Assembly: GCF_014649995.1 (NCBI RefSeq)
Contig: NZ_BMUC01000005.1
Span: 121,940 to 185,939, forward strand
DNA length: 64,000 bases
Direction of reading: 5' to 3'
From: Streptomyces griseoflavus
GTDB lineage: Bacteria > Actinomycetota > Actinomycetes > Streptomycetales > Streptomycetaceae
A program made the translations under genes and the position numbers. The notes beneath the pieces are model-generated. The model had not been told where the DNA came from and made no database searches. It saw nothing but the letters and a program-made list of their open reading frames with translations. This document shows, piece after piece, positions 26,174 to 35,140 of the stretch. Position 1 is the stretch's first letter, and every line of letters starts with the position of its first letter.

Positions 26174-26863
26174 GTGATCAATCGGAGGTCGGTACGCGGG
26201 GGATTACTCGCCGCGGTCGTGGCCGGCTCGTTGTTCTTCGGAGCCACGGGTTGTGGAGGGGACGGAGAGGCGGACGGAACTCCGAAGACTCCCAAGGACT
26301 ACAAGGTCGTCGGCGGGACGCAACTGTGTGGTGGCGGGGTGGTGACCGCAGACGCGTCCAAAGCCCTGAAGGTGATCACGGGGACGTCGCGGTTCGAGGC
26401 GTCGGCGGAGGAGTACACGGTCGAACAGGCCGCTGCGGACCTGGTCGAGGCGTTCCCAGTTCCCACCGTCGGTAGAAAGGACGTCTGCCGTGTGTACACA
26501 CCCATCGGCACTCCGGATTTCGACCTCAGAATCACCTGGAGTCTGGAAGACGGTGCCCCAACGGGAGTCCCGGCACCGGAATTCACCAAGGTGAAGATGG
26601 GGGAGCGGTCCGTGACGGCGGCGGACAAGGCGTACGTCTTCTTCGCATGCCGCAGCGAGAAGCTGCTCAACGCGTCCAGTGTGGCCCACATCGTCATCGG
26701 CGTGCAGCATTGGGCCGTGCCGACGGAGCCCGAGGGTGACGTCGGGGCGTTGAAGGACGCCTACGCGACCGTGGCTCACTCCGTCTCGCTGGCCATGGCC
26801 AAGGAGTTGGGCTGCGAGGATGACGGCGGGCTCCCCGCACAGCCCGTGCTGGATCCCGCGTAG
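26174..26863 (+). CDS. Lipoprotein, 229 residues, gene with a TTA codon
   Basis: MINRRSVRGG starts a signal peptide ending in the lipobox FFGATGC, with the lipidated Cys at about residue 27. The mature part is rich in Gly/Asp at first, then has mixed alpha/beta composition with three more Cys (in QLCGGG, KDVCRVY and FACRSEK) and a fourth near the end. It is anchored outside the membrane. Codon 11 is TTA (26204-26206), very rare in Streptomyces and read only by the bldA tRNA. I prefer GTG 26174 (AGAGGA about 8-10 bases upstream) over GTG 26141, which lengthens the signal by 11 residues. It is the last gene of the WXG cassette. No function is known. Confidence 0.8.
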   Translation: MINRRSVRGGLLAAVVAGSLFFGATGCGGDGEADGTPKTPKDYKVVGGTQLCGGGVVTADASKALKVITGTSRFEASAEEYTVEQAAADLVEAFPVPTVGRKDVCRVYTPIGTPDFDLRITWSLEDGAPTGVPAPEFTKVKMGERSVTAADKAYVFFACRSEKLLNASSVAHIVIGVQHWAVPTEPEGDVGALKDAYATVAHSVSLAMAKELGCEDDGGLPAQPVLDPA

Positions 26864-26922
26864 CCGCGGCACCCGGCCACGCCCGTCCGGTGAACGGGTG
26901 GCGACCTGACGCGGCCCGCTCC

Positions 26923-26958
26923 GGCAGGGGCGGCCGCTCACGCGGGGCCGCCCCTGCC
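26923..26958. terminator. Bidirectional hairpin terminator
   Basis: A perfect 13-bp stem (26923-26935 with 26946-26958) with a 10-base loop, between the converging lipoprotein and lysyl-oxidase genes. Confidence 0.8.
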
Positions 26959-26970
26959 GTCACGGACGGG

Positions 26971-28752
26971 TCAGTTGGCGTCCACCAGGTGGTGCGGGGG
27001 GACCGTCACCGTGCGGGCGCCCTTCTCGCCGCCCAGGACCACCTCCCGCAGCGCGCTGTTGTTGCTGTGGTCGGTCTCCTTGAGCCGGTTCTCCGGGTTG
27101 GCGAGGACCTGGATGTAGTACGTGCCGTTCGGCAGGTCCGTGATGTCGAAGGACTGGCCGGGCAGGTCCTGGGTGTAGGTGTCACCGGAGCCGACGTCGA
27201 GCACCTCGCGGACGGAGATGGAGTTCTCGTAGCCGCACGCGGTGGACAGGTCCGTGTTGCCCGGGTGCCAGGCGGCGTTCTTCACCGTGTAGTCGACGGC
27301 GTCGGTGTTGGCCAGGCAGAACGCCTCCTTGCCGCTGCGCACCGTCTCCTTCTGGTCGGCCGTCAGCAGCCGGTAGCTGGCGAAGTCCAGGAAGTGCCAG
27401 TGTTCGTGGCCGGGACGCGGGTCCCACTCCATGCCGCCGGTCGGGGTGTACCCGACCTGCTTGCCGTCGGCGTCGTAGAAGTACTGGTAGGCGTCCATCA
27501 CTTCCTTGCCCGGGGAGCGGAAGCCGTCCACGACGAGCTTGGCCGGGCCCGCGTTCCACACGTTGGCGCTGAAGGCGAGGTAGTCCTTGCCGGGCACCTC
27601 CTCGTAGCCGTCGCTGACGGTGATGCCGTAGGCGGGCAGCGAGCGCAGGTCGGGCTTCGGGACGTCAGGCACCGACGCCTTGCCGGTGGGCCGCTTCGCG
27701 TTGGGCTGGGCGCCCGGCGCCTGACGCGAACCGTCGGTCTGCCCGGGACCGTCGCCCGTCTCGGCGGCGGCGACGGCCTGGCGCCCCAGGGACTTCCTCT
27801 TCAACGCCCACGGCAGGGCGGGCGGAGCCGACGGGTAGGGGCCGTGGCCGGCGTTGTACGAGGGGCCGGCGCCGCTCGTCACGGCGCCGGGGGCCGGGGT
27901 GTTCGCGGCGGCCCCGTGCTGTGCGTGCGCTCCGTGCCCCGCGTGCGCGCCGTCCTTCGCGGGCGCCCCGTGCTGCGCGTGGGCGTCGTGCCCGGAGGCG
28001 GCGGTCCTCGCCGAGCTGCGGGAGGCCGAGTTCGAGGAGTCCTCCCAGCTGCGCTCGCGTACGACGACCTTGACGGTCTGCGGCTGGTCGGCGATGCCGA
28101 AGAGGTCGCGGTACTTCTCGGACACGTTGATCTCGGCGGTGTAGGTGCCGGGGTCTAGCTGGATCGGCGCGGTGTAGTACGCGGAGTAGGTGTTGGACGC
28201 CCAGCCGTTCTCGACGCCCCACACCGAGCCGAGGGTGAAGGGGTTCGTCGGGCAGCTCTCCGGATACTTCGAGTTGGCGGGGGCGTCCGGCCGGACCCGT
28301 CCGGAGGCGTTGTTGGGGCAGAACGCCTCGGTCCTCTCCAGCACCTTCGCGCCGGCCGCGTCGGTGAGGGTGATCCGTGTGAAGTCCGGCAGTCCGGCGA
28401 AGTCCTTCACGAGTCCGGCGGGGAGCGTCTTGGTCCGGGTCTTCTTCCCGTCCCGGAGGATCTGCTGGGCGACGACCGGGTCCTTGTAGGACTTGCGGGT
28501 CACCTTGAGTTCGAAGGCGCCGTTCTCGGAGGTGAGGTACGTACCGAGGTCGAGGTAGACCCCGGGGTCCTCCTTCCACGAGTCGAGCGTGACCGAGGTG
28601 GACGCGGCGATCAGGTTGAGTTTCGGCGTCGGCTCCGCGGTCTTCGCGTCGGGCGCGGCGGCGACGACGCCCGCGGTCACGGCGATGGCCGCGGCGGCTG
28701 CGAGGGAGGGGCGGGTCAGGCGGCTGGTGCGGCTCTGCTGGAGTCTGGTCAT
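26971..28752 (-). CDS. Secreted lysyl-oxidase-family copper protein
   Basis: A 593-residue protein. The N-terminal signal is MTRLQQSRTSRLTRPSLAAA with a hydrophobic core ending at about 40. An N-terminal beta-rich domain (about 45-245) has a Cys pair (EAFCPNNAS, PESCPTNPF). A His-rich linker (about 250-282) has about eight His alternating with Ala/Gly. The C-terminal lysyl-oxidase domain (about 385-593) has copper ligands H449, H451 and H453 in HEHWHFLDFASYRL. The family oxidises amines with copper and a tyrosine-derived quinone. The ATG at 28750-28752 has GAGGA 5 bases upstream. The linker may hold copper; this is inference. Confidence 0.88.
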   Translation of the reverse strand: MTRLQQSRTSRLTRPSLAAAAAIAVTAGVVAAAPDAKTAEPTPKLNLIAASTSVTLDSWKEDPGVYLDLGTYLTSENGAFELKVTRKSYKDPVVAQQILRDGKKTRTKTLPAGLVKDFAGLPDFTRITLTDAAGAKVLERTEAFCPNNASGRVRPDAPANSKYPESCPTNPFTLGSVWGVENGWASNTYSAYYTAPIQLDPGTYTAEINVSEKYRDLFGIADQPQTVKVVVRERSWEDSSNSASRSSARTAASGHDAHAQHGAPAKDGAHAGHGAHAQHGAAANTPAPGAVTSGAGPSYNAGHGPYPSAPPALPWALKRKSLGRQAVAAAETGDGPGQTDGSRQAPGAQPNAKRPTGKASVPDVPKPDLRSLPAYGITVSDGYEEVPGKDYLAFSANVWNAGPAKLVVDGFRSPGKEVMDAYQYFYDADGKQVGYTPTGGMEWDPRPGHEHWHFLDFASYRLLTADQKETVRSGKEAFCLANTDAVDYTVKNAAWHPGNTDLSTACGYENSISVREVLDVGSGDTYTQDLPGQSFDITDLPNGTYYIQVLANPENRLKETDHSNNSALREVVLGGEKGARTVTVPPHHLVDAN

Positions 28753-29055
28753 CAGTCCTCGTGCTTCCGGCTGTGGAGTGCGTTGTGGAACCTGGATGAG
28801 CAGTGCGGCCCGAACTGGCTTGTGGGGCTGCTGTGTTCGGAACGTGAGAGGGGGCCGGGCACCCTCCGGGTTGGCTCCGCTCACCCGGTTGGCCGCAGTT
28901 GTCCGAAAAGCGCTCACCGGCAGCCGGACTCGTCGTACGGCGAAACCGGCAGTGGAGCAGGCCGTCGTGGCCGCGTTGCCGCGGTTGCCAACTCCGTTCC
29001 CTGCGTTCAGAGTTGGTGTCACTTGTGCCGTCGTGGGGTCGGAAGGGCAGCGGAG
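28753..29055. promoter_or_regulatory. Divergent control region with an inverted repeat upstream of the EACC1-caspase operon
   Basis: This gap of about 300 bases separates the lysyl-oxidase gene (minus) from the EACC1 gene (plus). CCAACTC (28988-28994) and GAGTTGG (29010-29016) form a perfect 7-bp inverted repeat with 15 bases between, ending 39 bases before the EACC1 ATG. It could be an operator or an mRNA hairpin. I could not assign -35/-10 boxes with confidence for either side, and no ORF is supported. Confidence 0.4.
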
Positions 29056-29514
29056 ATGAGAGTGACACTGGCCGTCGCGTCCGGGGACGGTGACGAGGCC
29101 GGAGCGTCCGAGGACCTGTATGAGTGGCTCCGCCAGGACCCGGACGTGCGACCGTTCGTGCGCCGGGAGGTTCCCGCGGCACCGGAGGACGGTGCCATGG
29201 GGGCGCTGGGGGAACTGGTGTCGCTGCTGCTCGCCCCCGGAGGCCCGACCGCCGCCGTGGGGGCGGCCGTGGTGGTGTGGTTGCAGGGGCGCCGGGGGAA
29301 CCAGACGGTGACGCTCACCCTGCCGGACGGCACGCAGGTCGTGGTCTCCTCGGAAAAGGTGCGCGGTCTGACCGCGGAAGGCGCCAGTGAGCTGGCCGAG
29401 CGGGTCGCCGCCGCGCTCCAGCAGGAGCGGCAGGAGGGGCGGCCCGGGAGCCGGGCGGCCGACGGTGACGGGCCGCGCGCCGCGGAGGGCGGATCGTCGG
29501 GAGCGGCGGGCTGA
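29056..29514 (+). CDS. EACC1-like small component of a STAND conflict system
   Basis: A 152-residue protein. The N-terminal part has the EACC1 pattern: a beta strand MRVTLAVAS, the EDLYEWLRQDPDVR helix, an Ala/Gly-rich hydrophobic segment GPTAAVGAAVVVWLQGRRG, and strands VTLTLPDGTQVVVSS. A disordered Ala/Gly/Arg tail follows. EACC1 (effector-associated constant component 1) accompanies caspase, peptidase or NTPase effectors in actinobacterial biological-conflict loci. The hydrophobic segment may insert in the membrane. The next gene starts 2 bases after the stop, so the two are translated together. Confidence 0.8.
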   Translation: MRVTLAVASGDGDEAGASEDLYEWLRQDPDVRPFVRREVPAAPEDGAMGALGELVSLLLAPGGPTAAVGAAVVVWLQGRRGNQTVTLTLPDGTQVVVSSEKVRGLTAEGASELAERVAAALQQERQEGRPGSRAADGDGPRAAEGGSSGAAG

Positions 29515-29516
29515 CG

Positions 29517-32500
29517 ATGGCTTCGGGGGAGGCTCCGCACGGAGCGGCGGGGACGGATCTGGCCGCGCCGGGCTGCCACGCACTGGTGGTCGGCACGGGC
29601 ACCCACCCGGGGCCGCACCTGCCCGGCCTGCCCTCCGCCCTCCGGTCGGCGCGGGACGTGGCCGAGGTGCTGAGCACGGTGTGCGGCATGGGCGAGCGGG
29701 TCACCCTGCTCACCGACCCGGACTCGCCGAGCGAGGTGCTGGAGGCGCTGGCCACGGTGATTCGCCTGGCCGAACCCACCGAGGAGCGTCACACACGCGG
29801 GACCGTCCTGCTGTACTTCGTCGGGCACGGGCTCCGCGGTCCCGGCCGGCGGCTCTACCTGGCCACCGCGAGCACCAAGTCCCAGACGGACCTCGCGCAC
29901 TCCGTCCCCTATGCGGAGGCCGAGCGATACCTGAGCGACGCCGCCGCCGACCCGGTCGTGATCCTCGACTGCTGTTTCGCGGGGAACGCCCGGGAGCCGG
30001 GACGGCCGACGGCCGCGGACTCCTTCGCCGCGGCCCGGCCCGCCGGCAGCTACCTGCTCGCCTCGGCGATGCGTGACACCCTGGCGTACGCCCCGCGCGA
30101 CGCGGAACACACCCTTTTCAGTGGCCGGTTGATCGAGCTGCTGCGGGAGGGGGACGCGGCCGGCCCGAAGCGGCTGACCCTGGGTGGTGTCTACCGGCTG
30201 CTCGACCAGCGGCTCCAGGGCGGCGCCGGCCGGCCCTACGGGGGCGGCACCGCCCGCATGAGCGAGCTGGCCCTCGCCGTCAACCGGCGGTACGAGCCGC
30301 GGACCGAGGAACCGGCGTCCGCCGTCGCGGATCCGGACGCCGTCTGCCCGTACCCCGGCATCGTCCCCTTCCTCCCGGAACAGCACCGGCTCTTCTTCGG
30401 CCGGGAAGGACTGACCCGGGAGCTGCTGGACCGTGTCGGGCGGGCACGGCCCGGCGAGCCGGTGGTCCTGGTCGGACCCTCGGGCGTCGGCAAGTCCTCC
30501 CTGCTGCGGGCAGGGCTCGCCGTGAGCGCCGAGGACGCGGGGCTCGGGCCCGTACGACTGGTGTCCGCCCCGGGTGAGCGGCCCTTCCGCAGGCTCGCCG
30601 AGACGTGGGCGGCGGCGGTCGACAGGGCCGCGTCGGAGGTGGTGCGGGACCTGGAACGGGGCCGCTGGAGCGAGCCGCCGCGGACGGGCCCCGGGAGCGG
30701 GCGGGCGCCGGGTCTCCTCGTCGTCGACCAACTGGAGGAGTACTTCACGCTCTGCTCCGACGAGGCCGAGCGCGACCGGTTCGCCGCCGCCCTCACCGCC
30801 GGGGGAGCTTCCGGGCCCCGCCTCGTCCTGGCCCTGCGTGCCGACTTCTACGGCGACGCCCTGAGCGACCCGCGCCTGGCGCCGCTCGTACGACCCGGCC
30901 ACTTCGCCGTCCCCGCCCTGACCGACGCCGAGGTGGAGGCCGCGATCGTGGGCCCGGCCCGGTACGCGGGCCTGCGGTGGGAGGAGGGCGTACCGCGGCT
31001 CCTGCGGCGCGACGTGAACGAGGAACGGCGCGGCACGGGCGACGCGGCGGCGCTTCCCTTCCTCTCCTACGCACTCCCCGAGATCTGGCTGCGGCGCCGG
31101 GGGACGACGCTGACGTACGCCGGGTACGCCGCCGCCGGAGGCATCCGGGGCGCGGTCGCCACGGCCGCCGAACGCATCCACGACTCCCTGGACGACTCCG
31201 GCCGCACGGCACTGCGGACGCTCCTGCTGTCCATGGTCCACGTCGTCGACGGTGAGGGGCGGCTGGTCCGCCGCCGGGCGCTGCCGGCGGAACTGGCCGG
31301 GAGCGAGGACCTGCTGCGCCGGCTGGCGGACGCGCGCCTGGTCGTCGTGGACGAGGAGGGCGGGGCCCAACTGGGCCACGACGCGCTGCTGCACGCCTGG
31401 GCGAGGCTGCGCGGCTGGATCGACGAGGTACGGGACGACCTGCTGAGGCTGCGCCGGCTGACAGCGGCGGCGGAGACCTGGGCCGAGGCGGGGCGCAGGC
31501 CGAGCGGCCTCTACGCGGGCGACGCGCTGGCGGAGGCGCGGAAGCTCACCGGGGCGCACACCGTGCGGACCGGTGCGGTGCTCGCCGCCGGCCCGGCCGA
31601 CGTGGCGGACACGCCGGCCGTCCGGGTGCCGGTCCCGCCCGTGGTGCGGGACTTCGTCGCCGCCGGTGAACTCGCGCAACGCCGGCGGCGCCTCGTCACC
31701 CGGGCGTGGATCGCCTCGCTCTCCGCGCTCGCCCTGGTGGCGATGTCCCTCTTCGGGTGGGCGTTCCACGAGAACGGGCAGGCGGCGAGCCGGGAGCGGG
31801 GACTGATCGCCAGGGAACTGGCCGCGAAGGCCGACGTCCTGCGCGAGCGTGACCCGCGGACCGCGCTCGCCATCGCCCTGGCGGCCTACCGTACGGCACG
31901 GACGCCCGCGACCCGCTCCAGTCTGTACGCGGCGTCGATGACCGTCACACCGGTGCACCTCGTGCCCGGTGAACCGCACCGCATGCCCGTCCTGAACGTC
32001 GCCTACAGCCCCGACGGCAAGGTCCTGGCCGGCAGTCACCGGGCAGACGGGGAGGCCGGTGCCCGCATCCAGCTCTGGGACGTGTCCGTGCCGTCGCGGC
32101 CCGCCGAAGCGGGCCGGGTGAGCATGCGGAGCAGCGCAGCCGTCGCCTACCACCCGCGCTCACGGATCCTCGCCGCACAGTCCGCCGACGAACTGAGGCT
32201 GTGGGACACCACGGATCCGCGAGAACCGCGGAGTCTGGCGAACGTGCCACTGGACCCACGGGCGACGTTCACGCTGGCCTTCAGCGGGGACGGCCGCACC
32301 CTCGCGGCCGGGAGCGAGGGAGGACTGCTGCGGCTGTGGGACGTGACCGACCCCGCCCGGCCCGCTCTGCGCGCCCAGCGGACGGTCGCCGGTGCGCCGC
32401 TGATCTCCCTCGCCTTCACGCGCGACGGCGCGCATCTGGTCACCGGCCACGGCATCCGGGCCGGGGATGAGGACGGGACCGAGGACGGGACCGAGGACGG

Positions 32501-34202
32501 GAACGGGGACGAGGACGGGGCCACGGGGACGGGCGGCGGGCCCGCGCAGGTCCGGCTCTGGGACCTCACCGACCCGGACCGGCCCGTGCCGCGGGACACG
32601 GAGGAGACCGAGACGGTCATGGCGGTGGCCGCCGCCCCCGACCGCGACCTGGTCGTCGCCGCCGGTGCGGCGGGGAGGACCGTCTGGTGGGAGGTGGTGG
32701 ACGGACGGGAACTGCGGCCCGTGGCGGACGACGACCGGAACACCTGGGGCACGGAGTACGAGGGCATGCCGTCCCTGGCCTTCAGCGCGGACGGCCGGTA
32801 CCTGGCCGGGGCGGACCGCGGAGCCGGTGTCCTGCGGGCCGAACCCCCGGCGGAGGTGTCGGACCTGACGGCGCCCCTCCCCTCGCTGAACCTGCCGACG
32901 GGCCGGCCGTCCCAGTCGGTGGCGTTCAGCCCGGACAGCCGGTACCTGGCGGCAGGCGAGGTGGGCGGAGGGATACGGGTGTGGCCCGACCGGCCGTGGA
33001 CACCGGCGATCACCGGGAGGGTGGACGACGGACACCGGACGGGCACCGGCCCGTTCAGCGCCGACGGCAGCCTGGTCCTCGCCACGCAGAGCACCGGGGG
33101 ACAGTCCACGACGAAGGTGTGGGACGTCAGCGACCTCGAGTCGCCCGAGGTGCGGTACACGCTGCCGCGAGGCTGGGAGGCGAAGTTCTTCCTGACCCGG
33201 CGTGAGGAGACGGTGTTCCTCGGCCATCACTGGACCGAAGGACTGGAGCACACCCTGGCACTCTGGGAGGTGACCCCCGGCGGCGCCGTGCGGAAGGGGG
33301 CCGGCATCCGGTTCACCGCCGACATGCCGAGCATCACCGTGAGCCCCGACGGAACACTCCTCGCCGTGGGCTCGCACGAGGAACCCGGGACCGCGATCTG
33401 GGACATCCGCGATCCTGACCGGCCCGTGCGCCGGGGCGCCGTCCCCGTACGGTCGAGCGGCGCGCTCTTCGGTTCGGGAACGCTGTGGTTCGCCGGACAG
33501 GATGCGCTGGTGACCGTCGAGGAGGAGGAACACCTGAGGTTCTGGGACCTCTCCGACCCGTCCCGCCCCCGCAAGGGCGGCCGCATCGAAGGGGCGGCGG
33601 CGATGGACGGCGCGATGTATGTCGACACCCCTCAGCTGCTCCTCACGGAGACGGTCGGGGACCGGGTCCGGCTCTGGGACCTGTCCCGGCCCGCCCGTCC
33701 CGTCGAGGGCGGGACGCTGCCGGCCGCACCCGGCGGCTACTTCCCCACGGGAGGCGACGAGTTGGCGGCGGCCTCGGCCGACGGAAGCCTCGAGTTCTGG
33801 GACGTCTCCGATCCCGGGCGGCCCGAGAAGACCCGCCAGGACCTGCTCTTCGACCGTGCGGTCCGCTCGATCGGCATGACGGCCGACGGCCGGCACGCGG
33901 TGACCAGCGAGCCGTACCGCCTCTGGTCCGTCCGGGAGGACGGGCGGTGGGAGACACCCGAACTCTTCACCCTGGAGCACGCGGACGCGGTACGCGTACC
34001 GCCGGCCCGGGACGACGGCCCCCGGTGGCTGGCCGTCACCGACCGCGAGGCGCCCGGCCTGCTGTCGGAGCGGACCTACGTACTCGACCTCGACACGGAC
34101 CGCCTCTACCGGGCCCTGTGCGCGGCCCATCCCGCGAGCATCCCCGAGGACCGGTGGGAGCAGCTCTTCCCGCACCTCACGCACCGGGCGTCCTGCGACT
34201 GA
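29517..34202 (+). CDS. Caspase-like peptidase fused to a STAND NTPase and WD40 repeats (EACC1-associated)
   Basis: A 1561-residue protein. Residues 15-250 are a caspase/peptidase C14 domain with His104 in YFVGHGL and Cys153 in ILDCCFAG, the expected catalytic dyad. An nSTAND1 NTPase follows (about 278-720), with YPGIVPFLPEQHRLFFGRE, Walker A GPSGVGKSSLLRA near 320 and Walker B-like LLVVDQLEEYF. A membrane helix lies at about 730-750. At least ten WD40 blades span about 822-1480 (recurrent LWDVTDPARPA-type units). One blade loop is expanded by an acidic Asp/Gly repeat. This is the sensor-switch-protease design of NLR-like prokaryotic conflict proteins. A defence or cell-death role is inference. 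Confidence 0.9.
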   Translation: MASGEAPHGAAGTDLAAPGCHALVVGTGTHPGPHLPGLPSALRSARDVAEVLSTVCGMGERVTLLTDPDSPSEVLEALATVIRLAEPTEERHTRGTVLLYFVGHGLRGPGRRLYLATASTKSQTDLAHSVPYAEAERYLSDAAADPVVILDCCFAGNAREPGRPTAADSFAAARPAGSYLLASAMRDTLAYAPRDAEHTLFSGRLIELLREGDAAGPKRLTLGGVYRLLDQRLQGGAGRPYGGGTARMSELALAVNRRYEPRTEEPASAVADPDAVCPYPGIVPFLPEQHRLFFGREGLTRELLDRVGRARPGEPVVLVGPSGVGKSSLLRAGLAVSAEDAGLGPVRLVSAPGERPFRRLAETWAAAVDRAASEVVRDLERGRWSEPPRTGPGSGRAPGLLVVDQLEEYFTLCSDEAERDRFAAALTAGGASGPRLVLALRADFYGDALSDPRLAPLVRPGHFAVPALTDAEVEAAIVGPARYAGLRWEEGVPRLLRRDVNEERRGTGDAAALPFLSYALPEIWLRRRGTTLTYAGYAAAGGIRGAVATAAERIHDSLDDSGRTALRTLLLSMVHVVDGEGRLVRRRALPAELAGSEDLLRRLADARLVVVDEEGGAQLGHDALLHAWARLRGWIDEVRDDLLRLRRLTAAAETWAEAGRRPSGLYAGDALAEARKLTGAHTVRTGAVLAAGPADVADTPAVRVPVPPVVRDFVAAGELAQRRRRLVTRAWIASLSALALVAMSLFGWAFHENGQAASRERGLIARELAAKADVLRERDPRTALAIALAAYRTARTPATRSSLYAASMTVTPVHLVPGEPHRMPVLNVAYSPDGKVLAGSHRADGEAGARIQLWDVSVPSRPAEAGRVSMRSSAAVAYHPRSRILAAQSADELRLWDTTDPREPRSLANVPLDPRATFTLAFSGDGRTLAAGSEGGLLRLWDVTDPARPALRAQRTVAGAPLISLAFTRDGAHLVTGHGIRAGDEDGTEDGTEDGNGDEDGATGTGGGPAQVRLWDLTDPDRPVPRDTEETETVMAVAAAPDRDLVVAAGAAGRTVWWEVVDGRELRPVADDDRNTWGTEYEGMPSLAFSADGRYLAGADRGAGVLRAEPPAEVSDLTAPLPSLNLPTGRPSQSVAFSPDSRYLAAGEVGGGIRVWPDRPWTPAITGRVDDGHRTGTGPFSADGSLVLATQSTGGQSTTKVWDVSDLESPEVRYTLPRGWEAKFFLTRREETVFLGHHWTEGLEHTLALWEVTPGGAVRKGAGIRFTADMPSITVSPDGTLLAVGSHEEPGTAIWDIRDPDRPVRRGAVPVRSSGALFGSGTLWFAGQDALVTVEEEEHLRFWDLSDPSRPRKGGRIEGAAAMDGAMYVDTPQLLLTETVGDRVRLWDLSRPARPVEGGTLPAAPGGYFPTGGDELAAASADGSLEFWDVSDPGRPEKTRQDLLFDRAVRSIGMTADGRHAVTSEPYRLWSVREDGRWETPELFTLEHADAVRVPPARDDGPRWLAVTDREAPGLLSERTYVLDLDTDRLYRALCAAHPASIPEDRWEQLFPHLTHRASCD
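32469..32522. repeat. 12-bp coding repeat in a WD40 loop
   Basis: Units GAGGACGGGACC are at 32469-32480 and 32481-32492, a variant is at 32493-32504, and another is at 32511-32522 after a 6-base half unit. They encode an acidic Glu-Asp-Gly-Thr loop in the caspase-WD40 protein. Length variation between strains is to be expected. Confidence 0.85.
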
Positions 34203-34232
34203 CCACCGGCGCCCGACCCCTTTCTCGGTGGT
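34202..34232. terminator. Hairpin between converging caspase and vgb genes
   Basis: A 7-bp stem ACCACCG (34202-34208) with CGGTGGT (34226-34232) around a 17-base loop. It occupies the 41-base gap between convergent stops. Moderate strength. Confidence 0.5.
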
Positions 34233-34243
34233 GGGCGGAGTGC

Positions 34244-35140
34244 TCACCGGGAGGCGGCGGCTGCCGGGGTGATGCGGGCGAGGGAACCGGTCTCCAGTGC
34301 CGCCCACATGGCGCCGTCGGGGCCGGGGGTGATGCCGTGCGGTTCCGAGCCCGGGGTGGGCAGGTCGTGCACCGCGATCACGCCTGCGGTGGTGATCGAG
34401 CCGACGCGGTTGCCGCCCCACTCGGTGAACCACAGGGAGCCGTCGGCGCCCGGGGTGATGGCGTGCGGCCGTCCCGCGCGGTCGGGCAGCGGGAACTCCG
34501 TTATCCCGCCCCCGGGGGTGATGCGGCCGATGTGACCGGCGGCGATGGCGACGTACCAGAGGGCACCGTCGGGGCCGGAGGTGATGCCCACCGGTGCGCA
34601 GGCCGCGGTGGGCAACGGGTGGAGGGTGACGGTGCCGTCGACCGTGATCCGGCCGACGGCGTCGGCCTGGTTCATGGTGAACCACAGGGCGCCGTCCGGT
34701 CCCGCGGTGATCGCGGACGGGAACGCGCCGGTGACCGGGAGCGGGAACTCGGTGACCTCACCGCCGGTGGTGATGCGGCCGATGCGGTCGGCGGTGGTCT
34801 CGGTGAACCACAGCGCCCCGTCGGGCCCTGCCGTGATGCCGAACGGTCCGCACCCGGCGGTGGGCAGGGGGTGTTCGGTGACGTCGCCCCCGGTGGTGAT
34901 GCGGCCGATGCGGTGGGCCCGGTACTCGGTGAACCACAGGGCTCCGTCCGGACCGTCGGTGATGACCGTCGGTCCGCAGTCCGGGTCGAGCCGGTGGCTG
35001 TCCGGTTCCCCGCCGGGTACGAGCCGGCCGATCCGGCCACTGTGGACCAGGGTGTACCACAACGCGCCGTCCGGACCGGTGGTGACCGCGTACGGTCCGC
35101 CGCCACCCACCGGGTGTTCCTCGATCGACACGTTCGTCAT
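34244..35140 (-). CDS. vgb: Virginiamycin B lyase (streptogramin B lyase)
   Basis: A 298-residue seven-bladed beta propeller. Each blade carries a [10 protein letters not shown]-like unit, spaced about 40 residues apart. H226, E266, H268 and E283 have the spacing of the substrate, Mg2+ and catalytic residues of staphylococcal Vgb (His228, Glu268, His270, Glu285), so the active site looks complete. The enzyme linearises type B streptogramins by opening the ester bond. The length is nearly equal to Vgb. The ATG overlaps the stop of the upstream acetyltransferase (ATGA), and both are in one operon with complementary drug targets. Confidence 0.93.
   Translation of the reverse strand: MTNVSIEEHPVGGGGPYAVTTGPDGALWYTLVHSGRIGRLVPGGEPDSHRLDPDCGPTVITDGPDGALWFTEYRAHRIGRITTGGDVTEHPLPTAGCGPFGITAGPDGALWFTETTADRIGRITTGGEVTEFPLPVTGAFPSAITAGPDGALWFTMNQADAVGRITVDGTVTLHPLPTAACAPVGITSGPDGALWYVAIAAGHIGRITPGGGITEFPLPDRAGRPHAITPGADGSLWFTEWGGNRVGSITTAGVIAVHDLPTPGSEPHGITPGPDGAMWAALETGSLARITPAAAASR

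Noticed and set aside
29056-29514. EACC1-like gene as an anti-sigma or phage-shock protein
   Set aside because: It lacks the zinc HxxxCxxC motif and a PspC-like helix; order and 2-base coupling to the caspase gene fit EACC1 better.
32160-34685. Long minus-strand frame opposite the caspase-WD40 gene
   Set aside because: It has only repeat-derived, Arg/Pro/Gly-rich wording and extends through vgb in the wrong frame.
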